NCBI RefSeq assembly: GCF_900113695.1
Contig: NZ_FOQH01000005.1
Span: 434,001-498,000, forward strand
DNA length: 64,000 nucleotides
Direction: 5' to 3'
Source: Albimonas pacifica
GTDB lineage: Bacteria; Pseudomonadota; Alphaproteobacteria; Rhodobacterales; Rhodobacteraceae
The notes beneath the pieces were generated by a model that was not told where the DNA came from, did no database searches, and saw nothing but the letters and a program-made list of their open reading frames with translations. Shown piece after piece: positions 45,448-56,347 of the stretch (positions are counted from its first letter, which is position 1; every line of letters starts with the position of its first letter). The position numbers and the translations under genes were made by a program.

Positions 45448-46253
45448 TGGGGCTGCTGGACGACTTCCTGGCGCGCGCCGCGATCGCGGGCGTGGCGGCG
45501 GCGCTGGCGGCGGGGCCGCTGGGCTGCTTCGTGGTCTGGCGGCGGATGGCCTATTTCGGCGACGCCACCGCCCATGCCGCGATCCTGGGCGTGGCGGCGT
45601 CGCTGGCGCTCGAGATCCCGGTCTTCGCGGGCGTGCTGGCGCTGGCCGGGCTGATGGCCGCGGCGGTGGCGCTGTCGGCCGGGCGCTCCTACGCCGCCGA
45701 CACGCTGCTGGGGGTGGCGGCGCATACCGCGCTCGCGGCGGGCCTGGTGGCGATGGCCTTCCTGCCGGGGGCGCGGCTGGACCTGATGGGGTATCTATTC
45801 GGCGACATCCTCGCAGTTTCGAAGGGCGACGTGTGGACGATCCTCTTCGGCGCCGCCGCCGCCCTGGCCCTGCTGGCCTGGCGCTGGACGGGCCTGCTGA
45901 CCGCCACCCTCTCCCCCGATCTCGCCGCCGCCGAGGGGCGCGATCCTGCGCGCGAGCGGCTGATCCTGATGCTGGCGCTGGCCTTCCTGGTCGCGGCGGC
46001 GCTGAAGGTGGTGGGCGCGCTGCTGATCACGGCGCTTCTGGTGATCCCCGCCGCCGCCGCCCGCGCCGTCTCGCCCACGCCCGAGCGCATGGCGCTCGCC
46101 GCCGCGCTGATCGGGGCGGGCTCGGTTCTGGGGGGGCTGGGGGCGTCCTGGACCTGGGACGCGCCGGCGGGCCCCTCGGTGGTGCTGGCGGCCTCGGCGG
46201 CGCTGGCGCTGGCCAATCTCGCCGCCGTCCTGCGGCGCGCGCTGCGGGGCTGA
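45447..46253 (+). CDS. znuB: zinc ABC transporter permease
   Basis: This 268-aa ABC-3 family permease has about eight hydrophobic segments. GCFVVWRRMAYFGDATAHAAI near residue 29 is the family motif, and LKVVGALLITALLVIPAAAAR occurs in the second half. It overlaps znuC by one base. With ZnuA and ZnuC it forms the high-affinity zinc importer in the inner membrane. Its stop lies 16 bp before the 3' end of the convergent tRNA-Arg gene. Confidence 0.95.
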   Translation: MGLLDDFLARAAIAGVAAALAAGPLGCFVVWRRMAYFGDATAHAAILGVAASLALEIPVFAGVLALAGLMAAAVALSAGRSYAADTLLGVAAHTALAAGLVAMAFLPGARLDLMGYLFGDILAVSKGDVWTILFGAAAALALLAWRWTGLLTATLSPDLAAAEGRDPARERLILMLALAFLVAAALKVVGALLITALLVIPAAAARAVSPTPERMALAAALIGAGSVLGGLGASWTWDAPAGPSVVLAASAALALANLAAVLRRALRG

Positions 46254-46268
46254 GCGGCCCGGCGCTGG

Positions 46269-46342
<74 letters not shown>

Positions 46343-46466
46343 CTGCGCATGCGCCGGCGCATCTAGCGCCGCCCGCCCGCGCCGGTCAACCGAGCGCGCG
46401 CCGGGCTTTGCGGTTTGTTCATGCCTTTGCCCTAGGCCGGACGCGCAGGCGTGCGCGAGGACGACG

Positions 46467-48728
46467 ATGACGGCCGAGATCACCGGGGCGGAGGACGGAT
46501 TCCACCTCGCCTTCCTGGCGGGCACGCTCGCCTATGTCGCGCTGACCGCGCTCGCGATCTCGCGCTTCCTGATCCGCATGGCCCATGAACCGCGGGAGCG
46601 TCGGCGCCTCTGGCAGACGCTGGTCGGGGCCACCGTGGGCATCATGGCCTGGTCGACGGGCATGCTGATCGTGCTCGGCCATCGCTGGAGCGACGGGCAG
46701 GGCGGGCAGGCGACGGTGGGCTTCGACGTGGCCCCGCTGGCGCTGGCGCTGGCGCTCGCGATCGGCCTCTGCGTGGCGGTGTTCAACGCGGGGCTGGAGG
46801 GGGAGCGCAGCGTCGTCCAGGCGATCTCGATGGGCTCGGGGTCGGGGGCGGCGGGGCTCGCGGTCTACCTGCTCGCGCTCGAGGCGATGCACGCGCCCGG
46901 GCGCTTCCAGTTCGATCCCCTGCTCGGGGGCGTCGCGGCGGGGTTCGCGCTGGGCGCCTTCGGCTACGCCTCGCTGCTGCTGCACGGGCCGGAGCGGATG
47001 ATCCGCCGCCGCCGCGGCGTGATCCTGATCCAGGTCAGCATCCTGGGCATGACCGGCTTCGCCGCCCAGGCGATCGAGTTCGCGCCCGACCCCGACGCGG
47101 CCGTCCCCGCGGGGCTGGTCGACGGCGGCTCGCTGGGCTTCATGGTCGGGGCGATCTCGGCGCTCTGCGCGGCGATCACCTTCCTGTTCTCGCGCATCGA
47201 CCTCGCCTCCGCCCGGGCGGAGGAGGAGAAGTTCCGCCACCTCGCCCTGCACGATCCGCTGACCGGCCTGCCCAACCGCGCCTTCCTCGCCCAGGCGCTG
47301 GAGCGGATGCTGGAGGAGGCGCGCGGCCGGACCGAGGCCGACGGCATCGGCCACGGCGGCGCGACGCTGGCGGTGGTGGGGGTCGACCTCGACCGCTTCA
47401 AGCCGATCAACGACGTGCAGGGCCACGCCGCCGGCGACGCGGTGCTGCAGGGCATCGCCCAGCGCGTGCGTGCGGCGCTCGCCCCGGGGGAGGTCTTCGC
47501 GCGCGCGGGCGGGGACGAGTTCGTGGCCCTGAAGTTCCCCTGCGCCCGCGAGGAGGCGGAGCGGTTCGCCCGCCGCCTCCACGACGCCATCGTGGTCCCG
47601 ATCGACTGGGCGGGGTCGAGCCTGGGCGTGGGCGCGAGCCTGGGCATCGCGCTGCACCCGCGCGACGGCGAGGACGCGGGCGCGCTGCTGACCCGGGTCG
47701 ACCTCGCGCTCTACCGCGCCAAGAAGGAGGCGGGGGGCGAGATCGTCTTCTACGACCGGCGCATGGACGAGGCCTCGCGCGACCGCTCGGCGCTGGCGAT
47801 GGAGCTGCGCCAGGCGCTGGCGCGCGGCGAGTTCGAACTGCGCTACCAGCCCCAGACCTCGCTCGGCGACGGCGCGGTCATCGCCTACGAGGCGCTGATC
47901 CGCTGGCGCCACCCCGAGCGGGGGCTGCTCGCCCCCGACGCCTTCATCCCCGTGGCCGAGAGCACCGGGCTGATCCGCGACATCGGCGCCTGGGTCCTGC
48001 ACGCCGCCTGCCGGGAGGCGGCGGCCTGGATCGAGCCGGTGGGGGTGGCGGTCAACGTGGCCCCGGTGCAGCTCGCCCAGTCCGACTTCGTCGAACTGGT
48101 GCGCGACGCGCTGCTCGCCTCCGGCCTCGAGGCGGGACGGCTGGAGCTTGAGGTGACCGAGGCCTCGATGATCGCCGACCACGAGCAGTTGCGCGCGGTG
48201 ATGATCGAGCTCAAGGCCATCGGCGTGCGGGTGGCGATGGACGACTACGGGGCGGGCTACGCCTCGCTGGCGGCGCTGCGCAGCTTTCCCTTCGACAAGA
48301 TCAAGATCGACCGCGGCTTCGTCGAGAGCCTCGGCCGCGATCCCCAGTCGCTGGCCATCGTGCGCTCGACCCTGCTGCTGGGCCGGGCGCTGTCGATCCC
48401 GGTGCTGGCGGAGGGCATCTCCTCCGAGGACGGCCTGCGCTTCCTGCGCGAGGAAGGCTGCACCGAGGGGCAGGGCTTCCTTTTCGGCCGCCCGATCGAG
48501 GCCGAAGCCGTCCGCCGCCGCATGGGCATGGCGCCGGCCGGGCCCGCCGCCTCCCCGCCGCCGGACGCCGGCGCGAGCGACCCGCCTCCCGCCGCATCCG
48601 CCCCGGCCCCCGCGCCCCCCGCCCCGGGCGCGATCCCGCCGCAGGGGGAGCGCGCCTCCGGTCCCGCCGTCGGCTTCCCCCGGTCCGAAGCCGCGCCCGC
48701 GCCTGCGGCGAGCCGCATCGCGGGGTGA
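46467..48728 (+). CDS. membrane GGDEF-EAL protein (c-di-GMP turnover), first of two
   Basis: This 753-aa protein has an N-terminal membrane region of about seven hydrophobic segments (residues ~10-240). It resembles a degenerate MHYT-type sensor, with several His and Met residues at helix ends. A GGDEF domain follows (HDPLTGLPNRAFL, then ARAGGDEFVAL near residue 348) and an EAL domain (AYEALIRWRHP near 475, [19 protein letters not shown]). Both active sites look intact, but the RxxD inhibitory site before GGDEF is absent. The last 60 residues are Pro/Ala-rich. The next gene is a clear paralogue with the same order of domains. The signal is unknown. Confidence 0.92.
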   Translation: MTAEITGAEDGFHLAFLAGTLAYVALTALAISRFLIRMAHEPRERRRLWQTLVGATVGIMAWSTGMLIVLGHRWSDGQGGQATVGFDVAPLALALALAIGLCVAVFNAGLEGERSVVQAISMGSGSGAAGLAVYLLALEAMHAPGRFQFDPLLGGVAAGFALGAFGYASLLLHGPERMIRRRRGVILIQVSILGMTGFAAQAIEFAPDPDAAVPAGLVDGGSLGFMVGAISALCAAITFLFSRIDLASARAEEEKFRHLALHDPLTGLPNRAFLAQALERMLEEARGRTEADGIGHGGATLAVVGVDLDRFKPINDVQGHAAGDAVLQGIAQRVRAALAPGEVFARAGGDEFVALKFPCAREEAERFARRLHDAIVVPIDWAGSSLGVGASLGIALHPRDGEDAGALLTRVDLALYRAKKEAGGEIVFYDRRMDEASRDRSALAMELRQALARGEFELRYQPQTSLGDGAVIAYEALIRWRHPERGLLAPDAFIPVAESTGLIRDIGAWVLHAACREAAAWIEPVGVAVNVAPVQLAQSDFVELVRDALLASGLEAGRLELEVTEASMIADHEQLRAVMIELKAIGVRVAMDDYGAGYASLAALRSFPFDKIKIDRGFVESLGRDPQSLAIVRSTLLLGRALSIPVLAEGISSEDGLRFLREEGCTEGQGFLFGRPIEAEAVRRRMGMAPAGPAASPPPDAGASDPPPAASAPAPAPPAPGAIPPQGERASGPAVGFPRSEAAPAPAASRIAG

Positions 48729-48889
48729 GCCGCGGGTCCGTCCCGCGCTTCGCCGCGGCGGGCCGCAGGCGGCGCGGATCGGCGGACGGCGCGGACGGCG
48801 CAGATCGGCGGCGCCCGGGCCCCCCGCGTTTGAGGTTTCTTCACGCCCGTCGGATAGCGGGGAGGCGATCCGACACGGAGCCGCCTGCG

Positions 48890-50938
48890 ATGCTCGACCC
48901 CGCCGCCCTCGGCCATGACCCCAGGATGATCGCCGCCGCGCTGGTCGTCGGGGCGACGGGCGTGGCGCTGTCGGTGCGCTTCTACCTGCGCGCCTGCGTC
49001 GAGGCGCGGGAGCGGCGGCGCTGGTGGCTGGTGCTGACCGGGATCACCTCGGGCGCCGACATCTGGGCGATGCAGACCCTTCTGGGGCTCGGCTACATCG
49101 AGGGGGCGCCCCACGCCCACGACCCCGTGCTGGTGATCCTCTCCTTCGTGGTCGCCGTCGCCGGCGGCGTCGGCCTGCTGCAATACGCCCACGGCCGGCG
49201 CGGAGTCGCCGCGGCGCTGGTGGTGGGGGCGGGCTACGGGCTGCTGACCTCGGGGGTGCAGGTCTCCAACATCGCCGCCGTCGCGGCGGAGGGGCGAACG
49301 CTGTGGCGCGCCGACATGCTCGCGGCGCTGGTCGCCTGGGCGTCGCTGATCTGCGCCGCGGCTTCGGCGATCCTGCGCAACCGCTCGCGCGCCGGCGCGC
49401 CCTGGCAGGCGGCGGGCGCGTTCGTGATCTGCATGGGCGGCATGTTCTGGATCGGCTTCCACGTGGCCGAGTTCGCGCCCGACGCCTCGGTCGCGATCCC
49501 GGCGGGCATGATGGACGACCACGGCATCGCCCTGCTGGTGGTGACCCTGACCGCCATCGTGCTGATCCTCGGCGCGGCCTTCATCGTCATCGACCGCTCC
49601 GCCGTGCGCGAGGCGCGGGCCCGCTACCGCCACATGGCGCTGCACGACCCGCTGACCCAGCTTCCCAACCGGGCCTGCCTGCAGGACGCGCTGGGGGAGG
49701 CGGTCTCGGCCTCCGCCGCGCTGCACGCGCGCCTCGCGGTCGCGGCCATCGACCTCAACCGCTTCAAGCCGGTCAACGACGTCCACGGCCACGACGCCGG
49801 CGACGCGCTGCTGCGCGGGGTGGCGGCTGCGCTCGCCGAAGCCCTCGGCCCGGGGGAGTTCGCGGCGCGCACCGGGGGCGACGAGTTCGTCGCCTTCAAG
49901 ACCGGCCTCGCCGACCGAGAGGAGGCGGAGGCCTTCGCCCGCCGCCTCGCCGCCGCGGTGCGTGCGCCGGTGGACTGGCAGGGCCTGTCGCTCTCGGTCG
50001 GCTGCGGGATCGGCGTGGCCCTGTTCCCCGGCGACGCCGACACGCCCGCCGCGCTGCAGTCGCGCGCCGACCTCGCGCTCTACCGCGCCAAGGGCGACGC
50101 GGGCGAGTCGCCGCGCTTCTACGAGAGCCGCATGGACGAGGCGGTGCGCGCCCGCTCGGCGGTGGCGATGGAGCTGCGCGAGGCGCTGGCGCGCGGCGAG
50201 TTCGAGCTGTGGTTCCAGCCCCAGGCGCTGCTGGCCGACGGGCGCATCACCGGGTTCGAGGCGCTGCTGCGCTGGCGGCGCCCGGGCCACGGCCTGACCC
50301 TGCCGGGCGAGTTCGTGCCGGTGGCCGAGCAGACCGGCCTGATCCGCCCCATCGGCGCCTGGGTGATCGGCGAGGCCTGCCGCGCCGCCGCCGACTGGCC
50401 GGAGGCGTTCGGCGTTTCGGTCAACGCCTCGCCCGGCCAGCTCACCCAGACCGACTTCGCCGAGCAGGTCTCCGATGCGCTGCTCGCCGCCCGCCTCGCG
50501 CCCGAGCGGCTGGAGATCGAGCTGACCGAGGCGAGCCTGATCGCCGACCACGGCCGCCTGCTGGAGGTGATGGTCGAGCTCAAGGCGCTCGGCGTGCGGG
50601 TGGCGATGGACGACTACGGGGCGGGGCTCGCTTCGCTGGGCGCGCTGCGCTCCTTCCCCTTCGACCGGCTGAAGATCGACCGGGCGTTCATCGACGCGAT
50701 GGACCGCGACCCGGCCGCCGCGGCGATGGTCGAGGCGACGCTGCTCCAGGCCCGCGCGCTGAACATGCCGGTGATGGCCGAGGGGGTGGAGGACGCCTCC
50801 CACCTCGAGCGCCTGCGCCGCCACGGCTGCGAGCAGGCGCAGGGCTACTATTTCGGCCGCCCGATGCCGCTGGCCGAGGCGCGTCGCCTGATGGACCGCG
50901 CCGCCGGCGGCGCCGCCGCGGCCTCGGCCGCGAGCTGA
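48890..50938 (+). CDS. membrane GGDEF-EAL protein, second of two
   Basis: This 682-aa paralogue of the preceding protein has membrane helices at residues ~10-235, including a [13 protein letters not shown] and [14 protein letters not shown] arrangement like its neighbour. A GGDEF domain ([24 protein letters not shown] near residue 329) and an EAL domain ([11 protein letters not shown] near 457, [19 protein letters not shown]) follow. As in the first copy, both catalytic motifs are kept and the RxxD site is missing. The ATG at 48890 is chosen because the upstream in-frame residues are Arg-rich and not membrane-like. The C-terminus runs into a 27-bp tandem repeat that contains the stop codon. 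Confidence 0.92.
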   Translation: MLDPAALGHDPRMIAAALVVGATGVALSVRFYLRACVEARERRRWWLVLTGITSGADIWAMQTLLGLGYIEGAPHAHDPVLVILSFVVAVAGGVGLLQYAHGRRGVAAALVVGAGYGLLTSGVQVSNIAAVAAEGRTLWRADMLAALVAWASLICAAASAILRNRSRAGAPWQAAGAFVICMGGMFWIGFHVAEFAPDASVAIPAGMMDDHGIALLVVTLTAIVLILGAAFIVIDRSAVREARARYRHMALHDPLTQLPNRACLQDALGEAVSASAALHARLAVAAIDLNRFKPVNDVHGHDAGDALLRGVAAALAEALGPGEFAARTGGDEFVAFKTGLADREEAEAFARRLAAAVRAPVDWQGLSLSVGCGIGVALFPGDADTPAALQSRADLALYRAKGDAGESPRFYESRMDEAVRARSAVAMELREALARGEFELWFQPQALLADGRITGFEALLRWRRPGHGLTLPGEFVPVAEQTGLIRPIGAWVIGEACRAAADWPEAFGVSVNASPGQLTQTDFAEQVSDALLAARLAPERLEIELTEASLIADHGRLLEVMVELKALGVRVAMDDYGAGLASLGALRSFPFDRLKIDRAFIDAMDRDPAAAAMVEATLLQARALNMPVMAEGVEDASHLERLRRHGCEQAQGYYFGRPMPLAEARRLMDRAAGGAAAASAAS

Positions 50939-51001
50939 GCCCGCCGCGGCCACGGCCGCGAGCTGATCCGGCGGGGCCACGGCCGCGACCTGATCCGGCG
51001 G
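50920..51001. repeat. three tandem 27-28-bp repeats spanning the second GGDEF-EAL stop
   Basis: The unit GGCCACGGCCGCGAGCTGAT followed by CCGGCGG occurs at 50948 and 50975 with one change, and a diverged first unit lies at 50920-50947. The gene's TGA (50936) is inside the first unit, and each further unit repeats a TGA at the same place. It probably arose by slippage at the 3' end. No function is evident. Confidence 0.7.
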
Positions 51002-51264
51002 GGCCGCCGGGGGCCCCTGCATCCCCGCTTGACGTCGCGCGGCAGGCCGGTTGGGCGGCGATGCAATGGACGCTTGCCATGCGCCCGCACAGGCGTCATA
51101 CACCGCGCCATGACCGCGACGCCCCACACCCTCCCGATCTGCATCGGGATCTGCATTACCCGCTGACGACAGTCCGCGGCGGCGTTCGCTCTTTCCCCGA
51201 TCCAAGAAAGACCAACGGCCGGCCGCGGGCCCCGCTGCATCCACGCGCGACCGCCGAGGCCGAC
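51002..51264. other. upstream region of cysS
   Basis: The 263 bp between the tandem repeats and cysS contain no gene. The part from about 51120 to 51220 is more AT-rich and may hold the cysS promoter. No T-box or other riboswitch structure was recognised. Confidence 0.35.
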
Positions 51265-52721
<1,457 letters not shown>

Positions 52722-52725
<4 letters not shown>

Positions 52726-54365
52726 CCCGCGAGCGGCTCTTCCTCTTCGACACGACCCTGCGCGACGGACAGCAGACCTCGGGCGTGACCTTCTCGATCG
52801 AGGACAAGATCCGCATCGCCAGGGCGCTCGACGCGCTGGGCGTCGACTACGTCGAGGGGGGCTGGCCCGGCGCCAACCCCACCGACAGCGATTTTTTCCA
52901 GCGCGCCCCGGGGCTCTCCCGCGCCACCTTCACGGCCTTCGGGATGACCAAGCGGGTGGGCCGCTCGGCCGAGAACGACGAGGTGCTGGCGGGGGTGACA
53001 AACGCAGCGACCCCCGCCGTCTGCCTCGTCGGCAAGACCCACGACTACCAGGTCGAGACCGCGCTGGGCGTGACGCTGGAGGAGAACCGCGACGCCATCC
53101 GCGACTCGGTCCGCCACCTCGGCCGCCTCTCGCGCGAGCCCCTGTTCGACGCCGAGCATTTTTTCGATGGCTACAAAGCCAACCCCGACTACGCGCTGAG
53201 CTGCCTCGAGGCGGCGATGGAGGGCGGCGCCCGCTGGGTGGTCCTGTGCGACACCAACGGCGGCACCCTGCCGGCGGAGATCGGGGAGATCGTCTCCCAG
53301 GTGGTCAAACGCATTCCCGGCGCCAACCTGGGCATCCATACCCATGACGACACCGGCATGGCGGTGGCGGGCTCGCTGGCGGCCGTCGACGCCGGCGCCC
53401 GCCAGATCCAGGGCACGCTCAACGGCCTGGGCGAGCGCTGCGGCAACGCCAACCTCACCTCGCTGATCCCGACGCTGCTGCTGAAAAAACCCTACGCCGA
53501 CGCCTACGAGGTCGGGGTGAAGCGCGAGGACCTGCCGAAGCTGACCCGCGTCAGCCGGATGCTGGACGACATCCTCAACCGCACCCCCAACCGCCACGCC
53601 CCCTACGTCGGCGAGGCCGCCTTCACCCACAAGGCGGGCCTGCACGCCTCCGCCATCCTCAAGGACCCGAGCACCTACGAGCATGTCCCCCCCGAGGTCG
53701 TCGGCAACGAGCGCGTGGTGCCGATGTCCAACCAGGCCGGCCAGTCCAACCTGCGCCAGCGCCTGCTGGAGATGGGCCTGCAGGTGGAGAAGGGCGACCC
53801 GCGCCTCGGCCGCATCCTCGAGGAGGTGAAGGCGCGCGAGGACGCCGGCTACGCCTACGACGGCGCCCAGGCGAGTTTCGAGCTGCTGGCCCGTCGCGAG
53901 CTGGGCCTGCTGCCGAGGTTCTTCGACGTCGAGCGCTACCGGGTGATGGTCGAGAAGCGGATCAACGCCCGCGGCGACGCGATCACCGTCTCCGAGGCGG
54001 TGGTGGTCTGCGTGGTGGACGGGGAGCGGATCATGTCCGTCTCCGAGTCCCGCGACCTCGCCACCGACGACGACCGCGGCCCGGTGAACGCGCTCAGCCG
54101 GGCGCTGGCCAAAGATCTCGGCCGCTACCAGGGCTTCATCGAGGACCTGCGGCTCGTGGACTTCAAGGTCCGCATCACCTCCGGCGGCACCGAGGCGGTG
54201 ACGCGGGTGCATATCGACTCGACCGACGGGCAGGGGCGGCGCTGGTCGACGGTGGGCGTGTCGCCCAACATCGTCGACGCCTCCTTCCAGGCGCTGCTCG
54301 ACGCGATCCAGTGGAAGCTGATCCGCGACGGGGCCAAGGGGCAGGGCGCCGGCGCCGCCGCCTGA
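52722..54365 (+). CDS. cimA: citramalate synthase
   Basis: This 547-aa enzyme condenses pyruvate and acetyl-CoA to (R)-citramalate, giving 2-oxobutyrate for isoleucine without threonine deaminase. [18 protein letters not shown] at residues 5-22 is the DRE-TIM signature and [12 protein letters not shown] the citramalate-type pocket. [20 protein letters not shown] carries metal histidines, and the LeuA-type regulatory domain fills the last 130 residues. The length distinguishes it from 2-isopropylmalate synthase only partly; the EGGWPGANP motif favours citramalate synthase. ATGA overlap with cysS suggests translational coupling. Confidence 0.93.
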
Positions 54366-54409
54366 GCCTGCGGGCGCCCGCCGCCGGGACGGGGAGCCCT
54401 TCAGCTCGC

Positions 54410-54456
54410 CCGGGGGCGGATCGCCCCCGGAACGCGGGCGCGGGGCGGATCGCCCC
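54410..54456. terminator. paired hairpins after cimA
   Basis: Two related hairpins stand in tandem: CCGGGGGCG-GAT-CGCCCCCGG (54410-54430) and GGGGCG-GAT-CGCCCC (54442-54456). The shared GGCGGATCGCCCCCGGA suggests a local duplication. They probably terminate cysS-cimA. Confidence 0.6.
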
Positions 54457-54641
54457 CGGACCATCGATTTTCCCCGAAAGTTCCCCGCATTTCGCTTGCG
54501 GATTGCAACCTCTCCCTAACCGTTGCCGCGCTTACCTGCGCGCGAGCGTGCGGCGCGGGGGCCAGGGTCGGCCCCGGGGGAGGCGTCGCCTGAGGATCGC
54601 GTCCGCGGCCGCCCCCGCCGCTCCGGCTGCGGAGCCGCGTC

Positions 54642-55292
54642 ATGTCCATGCGTCGTCCCCGTCCCCTGTCCAACCCGGTCTTCGGGGAGCGTCCCGCCCG
54701 GCCCGCCGCCCCGCGCCTGCTGCGCCCGGTGCTGGCCGCGCTCCTGCTCTTCGCCGCCTCGGCCGAGGCGCTTGCCGGCCCGGTCGAGGACGACTGGAGC
54801 GACCTCGCCCTGACCCGCTGCGCCCAGGCGATGATCGAGACGCAGGACGCCGACGAAAACGGCCTCGCGCCCCTCGACCCGCTCTCGGCCTCGCGGATCG
54901 ACGTGCGCTCGAACGGGCTGGCCTGGAGCGGCGCCACGGGCCAGGTGCAGCTCGCGCATATGGAACATGCGGTGGCGGGCGCGGTCTTCACCGGCTGCCG
55001 GGTGGCCTTCGCGCCGTCCGCGGACCCGCTGGCCCCGCCCTCGGTCCCGGTCTCGGTCCCCGACGCCATCGCGGCCTTCGAGAGCTGGCTCGCCGCCGCC
55101 CAGGCCGACCACGCGTTTCTCGACATCCACTGTCCCGCCGGCCCGCGCAGCTACGCGCGCAAGATCAAGACCCGCGACCTGGTCCCGGCGGAGGTTCAGG
55201 TCTCGGTGATCTTCGAGGTGGGGCCGGCGGCCGACTGGATCTTCTTCGCCGCGGTCGAGGAGCCGCTGGGGCAGGGCGAGTGCCTGGGCTGA
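54642..55292 (+). CDS. exported protein of unknown function
   Basis: This 216-aa protein has a basic N-terminus and a hydrophobic segment (about residues 29-46, LAALLLFAASAEALA) compatible with a signal peptide. The mature part has four cysteines, a DADENG segment reminiscent of a calcium loop, and a C-terminal IFFAAVEEPLGQGECLG. I recognise no family. ATG at 54642 is preceded by GGAG at about nine bases. It stands between cimA and the methyltransferase gene with gaps of 276 and 148 bp, so it is probably its own transcription unit. Confidence 0.65.
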   Translation: MSMRRPRPLSNPVFGERPARPAAPRLLRPVLAALLLFAASAEALAGPVEDDWSDLALTRCAQAMIETQDADENGLAPLDPLSASRIDVRSNGLAWSGATGQVQLAHMEHAVAGAVFTGCRVAFAPSADPLAPPSVPVSVPDAIAAFESWLAAAQADHAFLDIHCPAGPRSYARKIKTRDLVPAEVQVSVIFEVGPAADWIFFAAVEEPLGQGECLG

Positions 55293-55440
55293 GCCGCGCC
55301 GCCCGGGCGCCGGATCGGCCGTTTCCGGCGCGTTTTGCGCCCGCAAACCTCCCCGTCGCATTGCACGCGCGCCGCTCCTGCGCTATCCGCCTGAACGTCA
55401 GGGGCCGCGCGCAGACGGCCCGAGCGCCTCGGAGATCCGG

Positions 55441-56094
55441 ATGACCGATTACGCCGCAGCCCGCGTCGCCATGGTGGACAACCAGGTCCGTCCCTCGGAC
55501 GTCACGTCCTACCCGATCATCGACGCCATGCTCTCCGTCCCGCGCGAGGCCTACGCGCCGGGCCCGCTGCGCGAGGTCGCCTACGCGGGCGAGCATCTGC
55601 CGCTGGGCCCGAACCGGGTGATCCTCGACCCCCGCACCTTCGCCAAGATGCTCGAGGCTTCGGACGTGGGGCCCGACGACCTGGTGCTCGACCTGGGCTG
55701 CGGGCTCGGCTACTCGACCGCCGTGCTCGCCCGTCTCGCCGCCGCGGTGATCGCGGTGGAGAGCGACGCCGACATGGCCCGCGCCGCCCGCGCCGCGCTG
55801 GAGGATCACGAGGTCGACAACGCCGAGGTGATCGAGGGGCCGATGGCGCAGGGCGCCGCGGACCACGCTCCCTACAACGTGATCTTCGTGCAGGGCGGGG
55901 TCGAGGAGCTGCCCCAGCCGCTGCTCGACCAGCTTCGCGAGGGCGGCCGCCTGGTGGCGATCCGCATGAACGGCGCCTACGGCCGCTGCGAGGTGTTCAC
56001 CCGCACCGCCGGCGTCGTCTCCTCCTTCCGGGTGTTCGACGCCGCAGCCCCGGTGCTGGACGGCTTCGAGAAGGCCGCCGTCTTCGAGTTCTGA
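55441..56094 (+). CDS. PCMT-family methyltransferase
   Basis: This 217-aa SAM-dependent methyltransferase resembles protein-L-isoaspartate O-methyltransferase. MVDNQVRPSDVTSYPIIDAM and the SAM-binding VLDLGCGLGYSTAVLARLAA are clear. The usual active-site segment (…GQTIS…) is replaced by LPLGPNRVILDPRTFAKM, so isoaspartyl repair activity is doubtful. In Rhodobacterales a gene of this type commonly lies just before tolC, as here (253 bp before the TolC gene). A hairpin terminator follows at 56124. Confidence 0.83.
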   Translation: MTDYAAARVAMVDNQVRPSDVTSYPIIDAMLSVPREAYAPGPLREVAYAGEHLPLGPNRVILDPRTFAKMLEASDVGPDDLVLDLGCGLGYSTAVLARLAAAVIAVESDADMARAARAALEDHEVDNAEVIEGPMAQGAADHAPYNVIFVQGGVEELPQPLLDQLREGGRLVAIRMNGAYGRCEVFTRTAGVVSSFRVFDAAAPVLDGFEKAAVFEF

Positions 56095-56123
56095 GCGTCG
56101 GTCCCGCGCCGCGCACGACAGGC

Positions 56124-56145
56124 CGCCCCGGGCCCGCCCGGGGCG
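56124..56145 (+). terminator. terminator-like hairpin
   Basis: A 9-bp stem, CGCCCCGGG / CCCGGGGCG, with loop CCCG is followed by TTTCG, 30 bp after the methyltransferase stop. Confidence 0.65.
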
Positions 56146-56347
56146 TTTCGCGTCCCGCCCGCCGCGCGCGGCCCGGGCCTGCGCTGAGTCCCCACGGTCA
56201 CGCTTGCCGCGGCGCCGCACGGTGACGCGCGGTTTCGCTTTCCGGCCGCATTTCCCTCCGCTAGGGTTCGCCCGAAGGAGCCGGGTCGGCCCGCACCGCG
56301 CCCGGCTCGCACGAAAACCGAGCGGAACAACGGCGGGAACACAGACG

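Noticed and set aside
48257-51244. 995-codon open frame on the minus strand opposite the GGDEF-EAL genes
   Set aside because: Arg/Gly/Ala-rich shadow of two well-defined genes, without a ribosome site or domain.
50939-51264. T-box or other tRNA-sensing leader before cysS
   Set aside because: No T-box sequence or antiterminator structure seen, and such leaders are not expected in alphaproteobacteria.
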